A stretch of DNA of 64,000 bases from Paenibacillaceae bacterium (lineage in GTDB: Bacteria; Bacillota; Clostridia; Lachnospirales; Lachnospiraceae). Position 1 is the first letter of the stretch. Each line of letters starts with the position of its first letter. Below, piece after piece: positions 43,438-52,425 of the stretch. Below the pieces are notes generated by a model, which saw only the letters and a program-made list of their open reading frames with translations, made no database searches and was not told the origin of the DNA. A program made the translations under genes and the position numbers. Where the stretch lies: NCBI GenBank assembly GCA_015057705.1, contig SVDU01000001.1, forward strand, positions 186,001 through 250,000. Reading direction: 5' to 3'.

Positions 43438-45861
43438 ATGAAATTTATAGCAATTGTTGGAACGAATGCAAAAAAATCATATAATCGTAAACTCCTTCAG
43501 TTTATGAAAAAACATTTTGAGTCAAAAGCAGAAATTGAAGTACTTGATATCACAGATGTTCCCATGTTTAATCAGTCTGATAACCAGTCCTACGGTGATG
43601 TGATCCAGATGTTCAATAATAAGATCACAGAGTGTGACGGTGTTATTATGGCTACTCCTGAATACAATCATTCCATTCCGTCCGGACTTAAAAGTCTGAT
43701 TGAGTGGCTGAGCTTTGATCTCCACCCACTTGCAGGCAAGCCGGTAATGATCGTTGGCGCCTCTTTAGGAACACAGGGATCTTCCCGTGCCCAGCTTCAT
43801 CTTCGCCAGATCCTGGATGCACCGGGTGTGGATGCAAATGTAATGCCAGGTTATGAGTTTTTACTTGGAAATGCAAGCAAGGCATTTGATGAAGCCGGTG
43901 ATCTGGTTAATGAAGGAACTATCGATTTCCTTGATATCTGTTTCCTTCGCTTTATGCGTTTTGCCACCATCGCAAATCAGCTTAATGAGGAAGAGGATTT
44001 TTCCTTTACTCCTGGCGAGTATGAAGTAAACGCAATCGGTCACAGCGGAAATCTTCCTATGAAGGTATCCTTCAGCGAAAAACGAATTGAAAGCATTAAT
44101 ATAGATACCAAAGGCGAAACCGAAGGTATCGCAGATGTGGTATTTGTCAGAATACCGGACAAAATCATTGAGGGACAGACTCTGAATGTGGATGCGCTCT
44201 CTGGTGCATCTGAAACCAGCAACGGTGTAATCGATGGTGTTGCCAAAGCAGTGAAGCTTGCCGGAGTCAACCCTGATATACTTAAGAGACGTCCAAAACC
44301 TGCCAGCAGCCGGAACAGACAGGATGAAGAGTATACTTGTGATGTGGTAGTTGTTGGCGGAGGCGGCGCCGGACTCAGTGCGGCTGCCACTGCATTACAG
44401 AATGGCTCCAGTGTAATTGTACTTGAAAAATATCCGGCAGTAGGCGGAAATACCATACGTTCCGGTGGTCCGGTTAATGCGGCTGATCCTGAGTGGCAGA
44501 GAGAGTTTGATGAAAATCCGGGAGAAAGACATACCATCGAGTCATTGTTAGCGACTGATGAGAGCCAGATCCATCCGGAATATTTAGACGATTTCCATGC
44601 GCTCAAAGAAGAATTTTCCAAATACCAGGAAAAATTCGGTACTGGAAAAGGTCATTTATTTGATTCTCCTCTTCTTCACAGAATGCAGACTTATTTTGGC
44701 GGAAAACGTACCGACTTAAACGGCAACACCATTTACGGACAGTATGACCTGGTAAAAATCCTTACTGACAGAGCATTAGAGAGTGTAAAATGGCTGGAAC
44801 ACATCGGCGTTGAGTATGACAAGAGCGTTGTATTTGCTCCGGTTGGAGCTCTTTGGCGCCGTGGCCATAAGCCGGTGAAAAGCTATGGTACCGCATTTAT
44901 CCTTGCTCTTACAAAATATGTGGAGGAGCAATCAGGAAAGATTATCACAGACAGTCCTGTAAAAGAATTTATTTTGGAAAATGGCGAGATCGCAGGAGTT
45001 ATAGCAACTGGTGTCAATGGTCAGAAGATCACAGTTCGTGCCAAAGCAGTTGTACTTGCAAGCGGTGGTTTTGGTGCCAATACGAAGATGTTAAAGGAAT
45101 ATAATACCTATTGGAGTGCCATCGATGACAATATAAGAACCACCAATTCCTTTGCTATGACTGGTGATGGAATTCAGCTTGGTAAATCAGTAGGAGCAGC
45201 ACTGACAGGAATGGGATTTACCCAGATGATGCCTGTTGCCGATCCGGATACTGGTGAGCTGTTTAGTGGAATTCAGGTACCACCGGAAAACTTTGTAATC
45301 GTTAATAAAAACGGCAGACGTTTTGTAAATGAGTTCTCAGGCAGAGATGTATTAACAAAAGCGGCCATCGATCAGGGCGGTTTATTCTATCTGATTGCAG
45401 ATGATGAAATTAAGAAAACAGCTGCCAATACAAGCCAGGAGAAATTAGACCGTCAGGTAGAGGCAGGTACTTTATTCAGAGCCGATACCATTGAAGAGCT
45501 GGCAGTAAAAGTAGGTATGGATCCTGAAGTTCTTAAGGAAACCATTGTAAAATATAATTCTTATGTAGATGCGGGCTTTGATCCGGAGTTTCATAAGGAT
45601 ACATTCAGCCTGAAAGTGGAGAAAGCTCCGTTCTATGCAACTCCAAGAAAGCCAGCTGTTCATCACACCATGGGAGGTCTTAGGATCGATACTAATACCC
45701 ATGTATTAGATGAAAATGGCCAGCCAATTAAACATCTTTATGCTGCAGGAGAAGTTGCCGGAGGTATTCATGCAGGAAACCGTCTTGGCGGCAACGCATT
45801 AACAGATATCTTTACCTTTGGACGAATTGCCGGTAAGACTGCAGTGGATGAAATGAAATAA
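43438..45861 (+). CDS. Three-domain flavin reductase: FMN_red, FMN_bind and FAD_binding_2 (fumarate/urocanate/enoate reductase type)
   Basis: 807 aa. Residues 1-185 are an NADPH-dependent FMN reductase ([21 protein letters not shown]). Residues about 196-277 are an FMN_bind domain with the ApbE target motif DALSGAS (Asp252 to Ser258; Ser258 the probable FMN acceptor). From 301 a flavocytochrome c-type FAD domain follows ([27 protein letters not shown], and C-terminal [30 protein letters not shown]). It lacks a signal peptide and haem motifs, so it should be a cytoplasmic NAD(P)H-driven reductase of an unsaturated acid. Substrate unknown. ATG 43438 has AGGAGGA upstream. Confidence 0.92.
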   Translation: MKFIAIVGTNAKKSYNRKLLQFMKKHFESKAEIEVLDITDVPMFNQSDNQSYGDVIQMFNNKITECDGVIMATPEYNHSIPSGLKSLIEWLSFDLHPLAGKPVMIVGASLGTQGSSRAQLHLRQILDAPGVDANVMPGYEFLLGNASKAFDEAGDLVNEGTIDFLDICFLRFMRFATIANQLNEEEDFSFTPGEYEVNAIGHSGNLPMKVSFSEKRIESINIDTKGETEGIADVVFVRIPDKIIEGQTLNVDALSGASETSNGVIDGVAKAVKLAGVNPDILKRRPKPASSRNRQDEEYTCDVVVVGGGGAGLSAAATALQNGSSVIVLEKYPAVGGNTIRSGGPVNAADPEWQREFDENPGERHTIESLLATDESQIHPEYLDDFHALKEEFSKYQEKFGTGKGHLFDSPLLHRMQTYFGGKRTDLNGNTIYGQYDLVKILTDRALESVKWLEHIGVEYDKSVVFAPVGALWRRGHKPVKSYGTAFILALTKYVEEQSGKIITDSPVKEFILENGEIAGVIATGVNGQKITVRAKAVVLASGGFGANTKMLKEYNTYWSAIDDNIRTTNSFAMTGDGIQLGKSVGAALTGMGFTQMMPVADPDTGELFSGIQVPPENFVIVNKNGRRFVNEFSGRDVLTKAAIDQGGLFYLIADDEIKKTAANTSQEKLDRQVEAGTLFRADTIEELAVKVGMDPEVLKETIVKYNSYVDAGFDPEFHKDTFSLKVEKAPFYATPRKPAVHHTMGGLRIDTNTHVLDENGQPIKHLYAAGEVAGGIHAGNRLGGNALTDIFTFGRIAGKTAVDEMK

Positions 45862-45881
45862 TAATAAGGGCGTATAGACCC

Positions 45882-45932
45882 AGAGCCGATGACATGCATA
45901 AGTAAATATGCGGTTATCGGCTCTATATTTTT
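45882..45932 (+). terminator. Terminator of the flavin reductase operon
   Basis: AGAGCCGAT (45882-45890) pairs perfectly with ATCGGCTCT (45916-45924), with an inner GCAT/ATGC, followed by ATATTTTTAT. Confidence 0.85.
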
Positions 45933-46069
45933 ATAACTACATATAATTAGTTACTAAAAATAAAGTATAATTGTTCAAAATTAACAAAAAGTAACGAATT
46001 TCCCATAATCCCTATATTATTTCTTATTTGTGCCGATACAAATAAAAGAAAAAACAGAGGAGTGGGAGT

Positions 46070-46912
46070 ATGAAATCAACAATAAAAAAGATTGTTATCA
46101 TTGTTTTTGCAGTATTTGCTGCATTGTTAATTGGTGGATACTTACTGATATCCAGCGCCTTGAAAAGAGAGAAAGTCCAGCCTATGGATTTTACACAAAA
46201 TCTGAATTTAAAGAAACCAGACCCGGTAAAAGACCAGCCATCAGTTTTATTTTTGGGAAACAGTATGACGTATACCAATGACCTGCCGTCTGTATTTACT
46301 CAGTTAAGCCAAAGCGGTGGATTTATGGCTGATGTGTATGAACTGACAGAAGGTTCCTATCGTCTGGAATATTTCGCTGACCGGGAGGATGAAGTTGGAA
46401 GCCAGGTATACGATGCACTGGAAAATTACACATGGGATTATGTGATTTTACAGGAGCAAAGCGGGATTGCCACCATGGGAGAAGAAACCATGTATTCAGC
46501 AGCCAGAACCCTTGATTCCCTGATCCGCCAGGCACAGGGAGAGCCGGTATTTTTCATGACATGGGCTTTTAAAGAGGGGATCTCAATCGATCTTCTGGCA
46601 GGGCTTAAATATAGGGAGTCCAGAGATGAGATGCAGACAGAGATAGCCAGCCATTATATCAGTATCGCAAAAGAGCTTAATGCCATGCTGGCTCCTGCTG
46701 GAATCGCTTTTATGAGATGTACCTCCCAGTTTCCGGAGATCGAGTTATGGGATGAGGATGAAAACCATCCGTCACCAGCAGGCACTTATCTTTCTGCCTG
46801 TGTTTTATATAACGTTCTTTATGATCAGTCACCGGAGGGACTTCCCTACTTTGGGGATCTGGATGAACAGACAGCTGGAAAATTACAGCTGATAGCAGCT
46901 GGTATCAAATAA
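46070..46912 (+). CDS. Membrane-anchored SGNH/DUF4886-like hydrolase
   Basis: 280 aa. An N-terminal helix (IVIIVFAVFAALLIGGYLLISSAL) acts as a signal anchor, so the domain should be extracytoplasmic. The SGNH-type blocks are VLFLGNSMTY (Ser nucleophile candidate), WDYVILQEQSGIA, and DENHPSPAGTYLSACVLY with the candidate catalytic Asp/His. Similar proteins are annotated DUF4886. RBS AGGAGTGGGAG precedes the ATG. The substrate is unknown. Confidence 0.8.
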   Translation: MKSTIKKIVIIVFAVFAALLIGGYLLISSALKREKVQPMDFTQNLNLKKPDPVKDQPSVLFLGNSMTYTNDLPSVFTQLSQSGGFMADVYELTEGSYRLEYFADREDEVGSQVYDALENYTWDYVILQEQSGIATMGEETMYSAARTLDSLIRQAQGEPVFFMTWAFKEGISIDLLAGLKYRESRDEMQTEIASHYISIAKELNAMLAPAGIAFMRCTSQFPEIELWDEDENHPSPAGTYLSACVLYNVLYDQSPEGLPYFGDLDEQTAGKLQLIAAGIK

Positions 46913-46962
46913 CATAAGTTATTTGTTATTTTATATAAATCATAAAATTGGAGAGAATTAGT

Positions 46963-47445
46963 ATGAAAAGCAAATGGAATGTTACAGTAAACGGAGTGAA
47001 TCATGAGATTGCATTTAAACCGGGAGCTTTTAAAGCAAAGGCAGTGGTTGACGGTGTTTCAACCCCAATTAAGAACAAAAGCCTGTTTATTCGTCTGTTT
47101 GATGTTCCCCTCGATCTTGACGGAACTACAGTTCATCTGACTGCAATAGGCAGAAAAGTTGACCTAGCTGTGGATGGAGTTTATTTAAACTCAAAGGCAC
47201 CTTACGTTCCTTTCGAAAATATACCGAAATGGACTTACATTTTGTCTGCAATCCTGTCATTAGGTGGCTGGGCATTTTGCGGATTAATCGGTCTGTGTCT
47301 CGGACTGTTGTCAAGCACTCTGATTATCAGCAGATCTGTTACACCACAAAAAAAGAATCTGGCTGTATTTTCTATCTGTGTTACAGGTGTCTGTTTATTG
47401 CTTGATTTGATGATTTTATTTGGAGTCGCAATGATGACCATGTAA
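46963..47445 (+). CDS. Membrane protein of unknown function, 160 aa
   Basis: Not recognised. About 90 residues of beta-rich soluble sequence (WNVTVNGVNHEIAFKPGAFK, KVDLAVDGVYLNSKAPYVPF) precede two transmembrane helices (YILSAILSLGGWAFCGLIGLCLGL and FSICVTGVCLLLDLMILFGVAMM). ATG 46963 has GGAGAG 7 nt upstream; TTG 46948 is the alternative. It lies 50 nt after the SGNH-like gene and may share its transcript. A strong terminator follows. Confidence 0.8.
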   Translation: MKSKWNVTVNGVNHEIAFKPGAFKAKAVVDGVSTPIKNKSLFIRLFDVPLDLDGTTVHLTAIGRKVDLAVDGVYLNSKAPYVPFENIPKWTYILSAILSLGGWAFCGLIGLCLGLLSSTLIISRSVTPQKKNLAVFSICVTGVCLLLDLMILFGVAMMTM

Positions 47446-47450
47446 AAAGG

Positions 47451-47480
47451 CGCGTCCGGTTTTCCGGACGCGTTTTCTTT
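47451..47480 (+). terminator. Terminator between convergent genes
   Basis: CGCGTCCGG (47451-47459) pairs perfectly with CCGGACGCG (47464-47472), followed by TTTTCTTT. Confidence 0.93.
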
Positions 47481-48423
47481 AATTTGGAAAACAGGCAGCA
47501 TGCTCCGTTTCGTAATATTCCGTGAGAATATCCAAAAATGCTTTGGCGTATTTAGGCAGATAACGGTTTTTCTCATAAGCTGCAATCAGTGTATTATCGT
47601 TTCTGGTTTTTCCCACGGAAAGACAGACAGATGAGGAAGGCTCTCTGTTTCTTAAATAATGATAATAACTTTCCGGTGCAAACGCAGCACCCAGTCCTTC
47701 CATGGCAAGACGGATGGACATCTCGCTGTTGCGGGTATGGAGAAGGATTTCCGGTTCCATTTCATATTCTTCAAAGAGCTTTAATGCGATTCCTCCCGTA
47801 TTCTGATCAGGATAAAGAAGAATAAAGGATTCCCCGGACAGAAGGCTTAAATCAATCCACGGATATTGAAAGCCTTCTTTTTTGATTGCTTTATCTGCCA
47901 GTGGATTCTCTGCAGATAACACAAGAATCATTTCCTCTTTGCCAATAATCTGATAATCCAGATCAGTAGGAAACTCATGCACATTATAAAAGGTTAAGTC
48001 CACCGTATGATCCGTTAAGGTGTGTTCGGCTACAAAATTGACTTCCTCCATCATATTGACGGTGACATTAGGATAAAGCCTGTGAAATTTCATCAGTGTG
48101 GGTCCAATCAGACTGTTACCAAGCATGATGGGGAGAGCGATGTTTAGACGGCCGTGGTTATGGTGCATAATATCATCAAATTCAATATTCCATTCCATTC
48201 CGTACTCCACTATCTTTTCCGCATAATGAATGTAACGCTCACCGATATAAGTGGGATAATAACCGCTTCCCACCCGGTCAAATAAACGGGTTCCAAGCTG
48301 CTGCTCTAAATTTTTTAAATATTTGCTTAAGGACGGCTGGGAAATAAAAAGCGTTTCCGCAGCTTTGCTGATGCTTTTATTTCTGGAAATAGCAAGAATA
48401 TATCTGGCTTCTTTTAAATCCAT
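47479..48423 (-). CDS. LysR-family regulator of the adjacent ABC/deaminase operon
   Basis: 314 aa. Helix-turn-helix MDLKEARYILAISRNKSISKAAETLFISQPSLSKYLKNLEQQLG region, then the effector-binding domain. ATG 48423 has AGGAGAG about 9 nt upstream; the frame runs further up but without a start site. It is divergent from the polyamine-type transporter operon, which it probably controls. The effector would be the imported compound. Confidence 0.93.
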   Translation of the reverse strand: MDLKEARYILAISRNKSISKAAETLFISQPSLSKYLKNLEQQLGTRLFDRVGSGYYPTYIGERYIHYAEKIVEYGMEWNIEFDDIMHHNHGRLNIALPIMLGNSLIGPTLMKFHRLYPNVTVNMMEEVNFVAEHTLTDHTVDLTFYNVHEFPTDLDYQIIGKEEMILVLSAENPLADKAIKKEGFQYPWIDLSLLSGESFILLYPDQNTGGIALKLFEEYEMEPEILLHTRNSEMSIRLAMEGLGAAFAPESYYHYLRNREPSSSVCLSVGKTRNDNTLIAAYEKNRYLPKYAKAFLDILTEYYETEHAACFPN

Positions 48424-48488
48424 GGCTGATCTCTCCTTTTCTCTGTTGCCTATAGCTTTACTGCATAGAAAATATAGATTATATGTAT

Positions 48489-48517
48489 TTGACGTACAGT
48501 ATATCATAAATTATAAT
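48489..48517 (+). promoter_or_regulatory. Promoter of the ABC/adenine deaminase operon
   Basis: TTGACG (48489-48494), a 17-nt spacer and TATAAT (48512-48517), 85 nt before the first permease ATG and within reach of the divergent LysR regulator. Confidence 0.75.
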
Positions 48518-48602
48518 AAATGTATAGATATAAATTAATTGTGCTTATAAGTAGTTATAAGAAACAGCAACGTTTGGAGTGCTGAAAGCAGGAGAGGTTA
48601 AA

Positions 48603-49436
48603 ATGAAGAAACGCAGTGCATTTGTAATGATAATTCCCGGGCTGGTGATTCTGGCAGTATGTCTGTTCCTTCCGCTTTTGAGAGTATTGATTCCATCTCT
48701 TCATACAGGAGAGTATCCCTTAAGCGCATACGTGTCATTTTTCCAGGATGAATATTATCGGAAAATCTTTGTAAGAACGGTAAAGGTTGCGTGCTTAACC
48801 ACCGGATTTTGCATGGTACTTGGAGTTCCCACCGCATATTTTATCAGCCGGTGCGGGAAAAAATGGAGAGGGATACTGTTGTCTGTTTCCATATTTCCCA
48901 TGATGACCAATTCTGTAATCCGAAGCTTTGCCTGGATTAATATTTTAGGGAGCAACGGTCTGATTAACCGGATACTGGTTACAGCGGGGATTGTGGAAAA
49001 ACCCCTTAAGCTGCTATATACGGACTTCGCCATTATTATTGGTTCGGTTTATTTATTTCTTCCCCTTATGATCGTCACTGTGGCTGGTGTCATGGAGAAT
49101 ATTGGTGATGATATGATGGAGGCGGCCTTAAGCCTTGGAGCAAACAGAATCCGTGCTTTTATGAAGGTGATTTTCCCCATGAGCCTGCCGGGCATCATTG
49201 TGGGCGGAATTTTGGTATTTACAGGAACCTTGACTGCTTATACTACTCCCCAGCTGTTAGGCGGAAATAAAAACATGGTACTTTCCACATTTATTTACCA
49301 GAGAGCCATGAGTGTGGGAGACTGGGATGGCGCAGCCGTTATTTCCCTGATCATGATTGTTGTAACACTTGCTGTAATCAAAGGATTTAATTCACTGGCA
49401 GCAAGACTGGACAAGAGAGGAGGAGACCATGCGTAA
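48603..49436 (+). CDS. ABC transporter permease, PotB type
   Basis: 277-aa membrane subunit. ATG 48603 has GGAGAGG upstream and gives MKKRSAFVMIIPGLVILAVCLFLPL, a normal first helix. The EAA motif is MMEAALSLGANRIRAF. Overlaps the next permease by 8 nt. The family covers spermidine/putrescine, 2-aminoethylphosphonate and iron importers. Confidence 0.92.
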   Translation: MKKRSAFVMIIPGLVILAVCLFLPLLRVLIPSLHTGEYPLSAYVSFFQDEYYRKIFVRTVKVACLTTGFCMVLGVPTAYFISRCGKKWRGILLSVSIFPMMTNSVIRSFAWINILGSNGLINRILVTAGIVEKPLKLLYTDFAIIIGSVYLFLPLMIVTVAGVMENIGDDMMEAALSLGANRIRAFMKVIFPMSLPGIIVGGILVFTGTLTAYTTPQLLGGNKNMVLSTFIYQRAMSVGDWDGAAVISLIMIVVTLAVIKGFNSLAARLDKRGGDHA

Positions 49437-50211
49437 AAATAAAATGCTCACTGTTTTTGCCGTTCTCGTATTTTGCTTTTTAATATTGCCGCTGATTATT
49501 ATTACAGTTACCGCTTTTGGCAAGGGCAGTGCAATCACCTTTCCCATTGAGTCCTTTTCTGTGAAATGGTTTGTAAAGGTATTTACCACAAAATCCTTCC
49601 GTATCTCATTTTTAACCAGTCTTGAGATTGCCCTGCTGGCTACAGTCATTGCCCTGCTGGTGGGAATACCAGCAGCCTATGCTCTGGCCAGATCCGGATT
49701 AAAGGGAAAAAATCTGATAAAATCCGTTTTTCTTTCCCCTACCATAGTTCCGGGAATCGTAATCGGTTTTGTCCTTTATCAGTTCCTGGTTTTAACTCTG
49801 AGAGTGCCGGTATTTATGGGTTTATTAGCCGGACATTTTATGGTAACCCTTCCCTATGTGATCCGGGTGGTGGGTTCCAGCCTTGAGCAGTTTGATTTTT
49901 CCACAGAGGAAGCAGCATGGAGCTTAGGCTGCGGAAAGCTCCGTGCATTTTTCCGGGTTGTACTTCCTAATATTACCTCTGGAATCTCTGCTGCATTCAT
50001 GCTGGCATTTATCAACTCCTTTAATAACATACCGGTATCCATGTTTCTTTCCGGTCCGGGAGTATCCACCTTTCCGGCAACTTTGATGAATTATATTGAG
50101 TATAATTATGACCCTACGGTGTCGGCAGTATCCGTATTATTGATGGCGGTTACCGTTCTTATGATGGTAATTGTAGATAAAACACTGGGAGTAGCCGCCC
50201 TGGCGAAATAG
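49429..50211 (+). CDS. ABC transporter permease, PotC type
   Basis: 260 aa with the N-terminal helix MLTVFAVLVFCFLILPLIIITV and EAA loop TEEAAWSLGCGKLRAFFRV. RBS GAGGAGG precedes ATG 49429 inside the previous gene's end. Partner of the PotB-type permease. The operon order is permease, permease, ATPase, binding protein. Confidence 0.92.
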   Translation: MRKNKMLTVFAVLVFCFLILPLIIITVTAFGKGSAITFPIESFSVKWFVKVFTTKSFRISFLTSLEIALLATVIALLVGIPAAYALARSGLKGKNLIKSVFLSPTIVPGIVIGFVLYQFLVLTLRVPVFMGLLAGHFMVTLPYVIRVVGSSLEQFDFSTEEAAWSLGCGKLRAFFRVVLPNITSGISAAFMLAFINSFNNIPVSMFLSGPGVSTFPATLMNYIEYNYDPTVSAVSVLLMAVTVLMMVIVDKTLGVAALAK

Positions 50212-50223
50212 GAGGAATGTGAT

Positions 50224-51261
50224 ATGGCATATATGACACTGAAGGATATTGATGTCCGTTATGATAAGAAGAAACAGGTGTTAAAAGGATTAAATCTGGA
50301 AGTTGAGGAAGGGGAACTGGTGTCATTATTAGGCCCCAGCGGGTGTGGAAAAACCACCACTCTTCGTGTTGTGGCAGGATTTATTGAGCCTGAAAGCGGA
50401 GTATTTTCCCTTGACGGGGAAGACTTAACAAAGGTTCCGGTTCATAAAAGGAACTTTGGTATTGTATTCCAGAGCTATGCACTGTTTCCTCATCTGAATG
50501 TTTATGATAACGTTGCTTTTGGTTTAAAAATGAGAAAGCTTGATAAACAGCAGATCGATCAGAAGGTTAAAAATATTTTGGAAGTCTGCGGACTTTCAGA
50601 ATTTGAAAAACGTTTCCCTCAGCAGATGTCAGGCGGGCAGAGACAGAGAGTTGCCCTTGCAAGAGCCCTGGTAATTGAGCCAAAGCTTTTGCTCCTTGAT
50701 GAGCCCCTTAGCAATTTAGATGCAAAGCTCCGGATTAACATGCGTATGGAGATCAAGCGGATTCAGAAAAAACTTGGAATTACCACCTTATTTGTTACCC
50801 ATGACCAGGAAGAATGTTTCTCCATCTCTGATAAGGTAGCGGTTATGAATCAGGGAGTGATTGAGCAGTTTGATACCCCGGAAAACATTTATCAGAGACC
50901 GGAAACGGAATTTGTCGCCAGATTTATCGGTTTTGAAAATTTCCTCACGTTAAATAAAGAAGGAAATGCATATAAAACCCAGGCTGGTACAGTATTTACA
51001 GTAGAGTCTGATAAAAACGGAGATTCTCTGGCAGGTACAATCAGGCCGGAAGATATTAGAATTGCAGGTGAGTCGGAAGAGCGGAATGTTCTTACTGGAA
51101 CAGTAGGCGTCCGGACATTTTTAGGAAAAAGCTATCAGTATGAAGTGCTGACAGCGGAAGGCAAATTCCTGGTAAGCAGACCGGCAGAAGAGGTTTATGA
51201 AGAGGGCAGTACCATCCGTCTGTATCTTCCAGAGTCAAAGCTTATTCTTGTAAATAAGTAA
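50224..51261 (+). CDS. ABC transporter ATPase, PotA type
   Basis: 345 aa. Walker A GPSGCGKTTT, Q-loop FQSYALFPHLNVYDNV, signature MSGGQRQRVALARAL, Walker B LLLLDEPLSNLDAKLR and the H-loop FVTHDQEE are all intact. A C-terminal TOBE domain (about 265-345) follows. RBS AGGAGGA precedes ATG. It is the energising subunit of the adjacent permeases. Confidence 0.95.
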   Translation: MAYMTLKDIDVRYDKKKQVLKGLNLEVEEGELVSLLGPSGCGKTTTLRVVAGFIEPESGVFSLDGEDLTKVPVHKRNFGIVFQSYALFPHLNVYDNVAFGLKMRKLDKQQIDQKVKNILEVCGLSEFEKRFPQQMSGGQRQRVALARALVIEPKLLLLDEPLSNLDAKLRINMRMEIKRIQKKLGITTLFVTHDQEECFSISDKVAVMNQGVIEQFDTPENIYQRPETEFVARFIGFENFLTLNKEGNAYKTQAGTVFTVESDKNGDSLAGTIRPEDIRIAGESEERNVLTGTVGVRTFLGKSYQYEVLTAEGKFLVSRPAEEVYEEGSTIRLYLPESKLILVNK

Positions 51262-51307
51262 CAACGGCAATAAAGCCGGCAAATGATAAAAAGAGAGGAT
51301 TAAAATT

Positions 51308-52414
51308 ATGAAAAAAGTATTGGCATTATCTTTATGTGCAGCCATCGCACTGTCAGGCTGCGGCGCTGCTAAGAGTACAGGAGAAAGCACCACAGCAGGA
51401 ACAGGCACCACAGCAGAACAGAGTACTGCCGCGGAAAAGAGCGCAGCTGGCGGAGATAAGAAGCTGGTGTTATCCACTTACGGATTAAGCGAAGATATTT
51501 CAGAAGAAGAAGTATACAAACCTTTCGAAGACCAGTTTGGCTGTAAAATTGTAACAGAGACAGGAAGCACCAATGAGCGTTATACAAAGCTGTCTGCAGA
51601 TTCTCAGAGCACCATCGATGTAATCGAGTTATCCCAGGCAATGACTGCAAAAGGAATCGAAGAAGGATTATTTGAGACCTTAGATTTATCTAAGATTGAG
51701 AACAGCAAGAACTTAATCGGAACAGCAAAAACCATGGCAGATGCCGGACAGGGTGTTGCCTATACCATTAACAGCATTGGCATTATGTATGATCCGAAAG
51801 CGGTTGGATTTGAAATCAACAACTTTGATGATCTTTGGAAAGCGGAATTAGAAGGAAGCGTGGCAATTCCGGATATCACCACTACCTTTGGTCCTGCTAT
51901 GGTTTATATGGCAAGCGATCATGCAGGCGTTGATGTCACGACTGATAAGGGAGAGGCTGCTTTTAAGGCACTGGAAGAATTAAAGCCAAACCTGGTTAAG
52001 ACCTATGCAAAATCTTCTGATTTAATCAATATGTTTACCTCTGGTGAAATCAAGGCAGCAATTGTAGGAGATTTCGGTGTTCCGACCATCAAACAGGCGA
52101 ATCCAGATCTGGTGTATGTAACTCCTGATGTAACTTATGCAAACTTCAACACCATCAGCATTACCAAAAACTGCAAAGACAAAGAACTGGCTTATGCATA
52201 TATCAATTACCGCTTAAGCAAGGAACTTCAGGGAAAGACAAGTGAGGCGTTAAATGAGGCGCCCACCAATAATCAGGTAGAAGTTGCAGAAGAAAATGCA
52301 AAAAATATGACATACGGAAAAACTGCAGAAAATGCAAAGGTTCTTGATTATTCCTTTGTAAATCCGCTTTTAAAAGACTGGATTGACCAGTGGAACCGTA
52401 TTATTAACAGCTAA
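51308..52414 (+). CDS. Solute-binding lipoprotein, PotD type
   Basis: 368 aa. The signal peptide ends in ALSGC (lipidated Cys18), then a Thr/Ser/Ala linker and a family 8-type binding fold (LVLSTYGLSEDISEEEVYKPFEDQFGC region, TIDVIELSQAM, and GVAYTINSIGIMYDPKAVG). The paired amidohydrolases suggest that the ligand is a purine-like or other amino-heterocyclic compound rather than a polyamine; this is inference. Confidence 0.92.
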   Translation: MKKVLALSLCAAIALSGCGAAKSTGESTTAGTGTTAEQSTAAEKSAAGGDKKLVLSTYGLSEDISEEEVYKPFEDQFGCKIVTETGSTNERYTKLSADSQSTIDVIELSQAMTAKGIEEGLFETLDLSKIENSKNLIGTAKTMADAGQGVAYTINSIGIMYDPKAVGFEINNFDDLWKAELEGSVAIPDITTTFGPAMVYMASDHAGVDVTTDKGEAAFKALEELKPNLVKTYAKSSDLINMFTSGEIKAAIVGDFGVPTIKQANPDLVYVTPDVTYANFNTISITKNCKDKELAYAYINYRLSKELQGKTSEALNEAPTNNQVEVAEENAKNMTYGKTAENAKVLDYSFVNPLLKDWIDQWNRIINS

Positions 52415-52425
52415 GGAATGAGAAT

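Noticed and set aside
44040-44621. 193-aa minus-strand frame inside the flavin reductase gene
   Set aside because: Shadow of a well-supported gene; Ser/Pro-rich with no domain or start signal.
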